In this document: positions 12,831 to 14,099 of the stretch, piece after piece
Numbering within the stretch: the stretch's first letter is position 1
Layout: every line of letters starts with the position of its first letter
Assembly: GCA_016200125.1 (NCBI GenBank)
Contig: JACQFK010000145.1
Coordinates: 1-14,099 of the forward strand
Length of the DNA: 14,099 nt
Source of the DNA: Planctomycetota bacterium
Lineage (GTDB): Bacteria; Planctomycetota; MHYJ01; JACPRB01
Direction: 5' to 3'
Notes under the pieces: generated by a model
Told to the model about the DNA's origin: nothing
Database searches by the model: none
The model's input: the letters and a program-made list of their open reading frames with translations, nothing else
Made by a program: the position numbers and the translations under genes

Positions 12831-13108
12831 TGGACAGCGGCGATCTGAGTCTGGCGGTCGACCTGGGACGCGAGGCCCTCTGGGTCGCGGTCAAGCTCTC
12901 GTTCCCGGTGCTGATCTCCGCCCTCGTGGTCGGCGCGCTCATCAGCCTGCTGCAGGCGGCGACCCAGCTCCAGGATCCCACGCTCAACCAGGTGCCCAAG
13001 ATGTTCGCGGTGGCGGCGGTGGTCTTCATCATGCTCCCCTGGATCCTCGCGGTGCTCGCGGAGTACACCCACGAGCTCGTGAAGGACATGGGGATGTGGT
13101 TCCGGTAG
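12830..13108 (+). CDS. fliQ: Flagellar export gate protein FliQ
   Basis: FliQ is a two-helix subunit that wraps the FliP/FliR gate. The 92-residue product has two transmembrane segments (about VKLSFPVLISALVVGALISLL and KMFAVAAVVFIMLPWILAV) joined by QAATQLQDPTLNQVPK, the diagnostic 'QxxTQxxxxTLxxxPK' loop. The ATG at 12830 overlaps the fliP stop by one base; the in-frame ATG at 12788 inside fliP is rejected. The length is standard (usually about 89). The gap to fliR is 3 nt. Confidence 0.97.
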   Translation: MDSGDLSLAVDLGREALWVAVKLSFPVLISALVVGALISLLQAATQLQDPTLNQVPKMFAVAAVVFIMLPWILAVLAEYTHELVKDMGMWFR

Positions 13109-13111
13109 CGT

Positions 13112-13900
13112 ATGGACAAGATTCTCGAGGCCGTGACGGCCGGCGGGCCGCTCTTCCTGCTCGTCTTCTTCCGCGTCACGGGCGTGATGATGCTGGCCCC
13201 CGTCTTCGGGAGCGCAGCGGCGCCCGCGACGGTGAAGATCTTCCTATCGCTCGTCCTCTCGCTGCTCTTCCTCCCCCTGGCGCAGGCACCGGCCGGCGCG
13301 GCGGCGCTGGAGGGGACGGTCCTCGCCCTCGCCGTGGCCTGGGAGCTGGCCGTCGGCCTCCTCATCGGCTTCGCCTCGGCGATGCTCTTCGCCGGCGTCC
13401 AGTTCGGCGGCCACCTGATCGACCAGGAGCTGGGCATCCTCCAGGCGAATCTCCTCGATCCGATGCTGAACGAGCAGATCTCGATCGTGGGCCAGTTCAA
13501 GATGCTCCTGGCCGCCCTCGTCTACCTGCTCATCAACGGCCATCACCTCCTGATCGGCGCCGTCTCGGACAGCTTCCGCGCGGTCCCGATGCTGGGCCTC
13601 CAGTTCTCCAAGGGCGCCGCGCTCCACCTCTCGGACACGCTGATGCGCGACGTGTTCCGCATGGGGATCGAGATCGCGGCCCCCGCGCTGGTGACGCTCT
13701 TCCTGGTGACGATCGCCGTGGCGTTCATGGCCCGCACGGCGCCGGAAATGAACATCTTCGCGACGAGCTTCACGCTCCGGATCGCCGTCGGCTTCATCGT
13801 GGTGGCTCTCGGCGTGGGGCTGTTCGTCGCCGGCTTCGAAAACCGCCAGCTGCGGCAGTCGGCGGCGGTGCAGGCGCTCGTCGGGATGCTCGGCGGATAA
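13112..13900 (+). CDS. fliR: Flagellar export gate protein FliR
   Basis: FliR is the single-copy gate subunit that completes the FliP5-FliQ4-FliR1 complex. The 262-residue product has about six hydrophobic segments and the family landmarks FFRVTGVMMLAPVFG near the N terminus, GLLIGFASAMLFAGVQFGGHLIDQELG, and the segment DPMLNEQISIVGQFKMLLAALVYL with NGHHLLIGAV after it. The C-terminal part has GIEIAAPALVTLFLVTIAVAF, ARTAPEMNIFATSFTLRI and VGFIVVALG. Everything expected is present. It ends with TAA, 9 nt before the flhB GTG. Confidence 0.97.
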   Translation: MDKILEAVTAGGPLFLLVFFRVTGVMMLAPVFGSAAAPATVKIFLSLVLSLLFLPLAQAPAGAAALEGTVLALAVAWELAVGLLIGFASAMLFAGVQFGGHLIDQELGILQANLLDPMLNEQISIVGQFKMLLAALVYLLINGHHLLIGAVSDSFRAVPMLGLQFSKGAALHLSDTLMRDVFRMGIEIAAPALVTLFLVTIAVAFMARTAPEMNIFATSFTLRIAVGFIVVALGVGLFVAGFENRQLRQSAAVQALVGMLGG

Positions 13901-13909
13901 GGGTGGATC

Positions 13910-14099
13910 GTGGCTGAAGAGAGAGACGAGGAACGGACGGAGCCCGCGCCGCCGCGGCGGCGCGAGGAAGCCCGTGAGCGCGGACAGGTGGCGCGCAGCG
14001 CCGACCTGTCCTCGGCGGCCGTCCTCCTGGCCGCGGTGCTCGCGCTCAAGTTCCTCGGCGCGTCGCTGATCGGCGGCCTCTTCGCGTCCGCCGAGGGGG
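13910..14099 (+). CDS. flhB: Flagellar export protein FlhB, N-terminal part (cut by window end)
   Basis: The GTG at 13910, with GGGTGG 3-8 nt upstream, opens a frame that stays open to the window end (63 codons visible). The first residues, read with Met for GTG, are MAEERDEERTEPAPPRRREEA followed by RERGQVARSADLSSAAVLL. The ERTE-(P/x)-(A/T)-P-x-(R/K)-R-x-x-(E/D)-A-R-x-x-G-Q-(V/I)-x-(R/K)-S pattern is the hallmark FlhB N terminus, followed by its first transmembrane helix. FlhB is the autocleaving substrate-specificity switch; its NPTH cleavage site lies beyond the window. Position directly after fliR is canonical. Confidence 0.93.
   Translation, partial: MAEERDEERTEPAPPRRREEARERGQVARSADLSSAAVLLAAVLALKFLGASLIGGLFASAEG

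Noticed and set aside
1..14099. Genome-wide stop-codon reassignment as explanation for the in-frame TGA and TAG.
   Set aside because: Both TGA and TAG end several well-defined genes at the expected length in this same window.

Overview
The window comes from a high-GC (roughly two-thirds G+C by eye), flagellated bacterium that appears Gram-negative: it has Aat (an N-end-rule enzyme), a lipoprotein and a FliOPQR/FlhB export apparatus. The gene styles (CimA-type citramalate synthase, the TolB-like propeller family with its N-terminal NIRQLT-type repeat, COG0617-type poly(A)/CCA polymerase) would fit Acidobacteriota or a neighbouring phylum, but that is inference. There is no phage or transposase gene, CRISPR array, tRNA or rRNA.

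Layout. 1-653 (+) is the C-terminal HD part of a CCA/poly(A) polymerase. Convergent to it, 722-1594 (-) is a primary-type sigma-70 factor interrupted by one in-frame TGA. 1770-2081 (+) is a small BamE/SmpA-like membrane protein flanked by two arrays of the same degenerate heptamer in inverted orientation. 2169-3782 (-) is citramalate synthase, interrupted by one in-frame TAG. 4002-4865 (+) is a membrane protein with two PH-like halves. 4925-5494 (+) is a lipoprotein with an HMA-like fold and an in-frame TGA in a UGPSC motif, a candidate selenoprotein. 5519-5747 (+) is a strongly structured, promoter- and terminator-bounded RNA with a 15-nt stretch complementary to the conserved 3' end of 16S rRNA. 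It is followed by an orphan two-half ABC-2 permease (5795-7420) and aat (7428-7991). On the minus strand a TolB-like propeller with no recognisable start (8540 to about 9478) runs into an AhpD/CMD-like protein (7995-8537). From 9514 rightwards the strand is plus throughout: a REC-like/PilZ c-di-GMP effector, an 81-aa unknown protein, a strong promoter, then the flagellar export operon fliO-fliP-fliQ-fliR-flhB (flhB cut by the window end).

How it works together. The right third is a motility block: FliPQR form the export gate, FliO assists FliP assembly, FlhB is the specificity switch, and the nearby PilZ protein is a plausible c-di-GMP input. The left two-thirds is a series of short, mostly unrelated housekeeping transcription units. 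Several genes lack a Shine-Dalgarno and have a -10-like hexamer only 6-9 nt before the start codon, suggesting leaderless mRNAs.

The points most worth checking are the structured RNA at 5519-5747, the possible selenoprotein, and the three isolated in-frame stop codons in otherwise intact genes.
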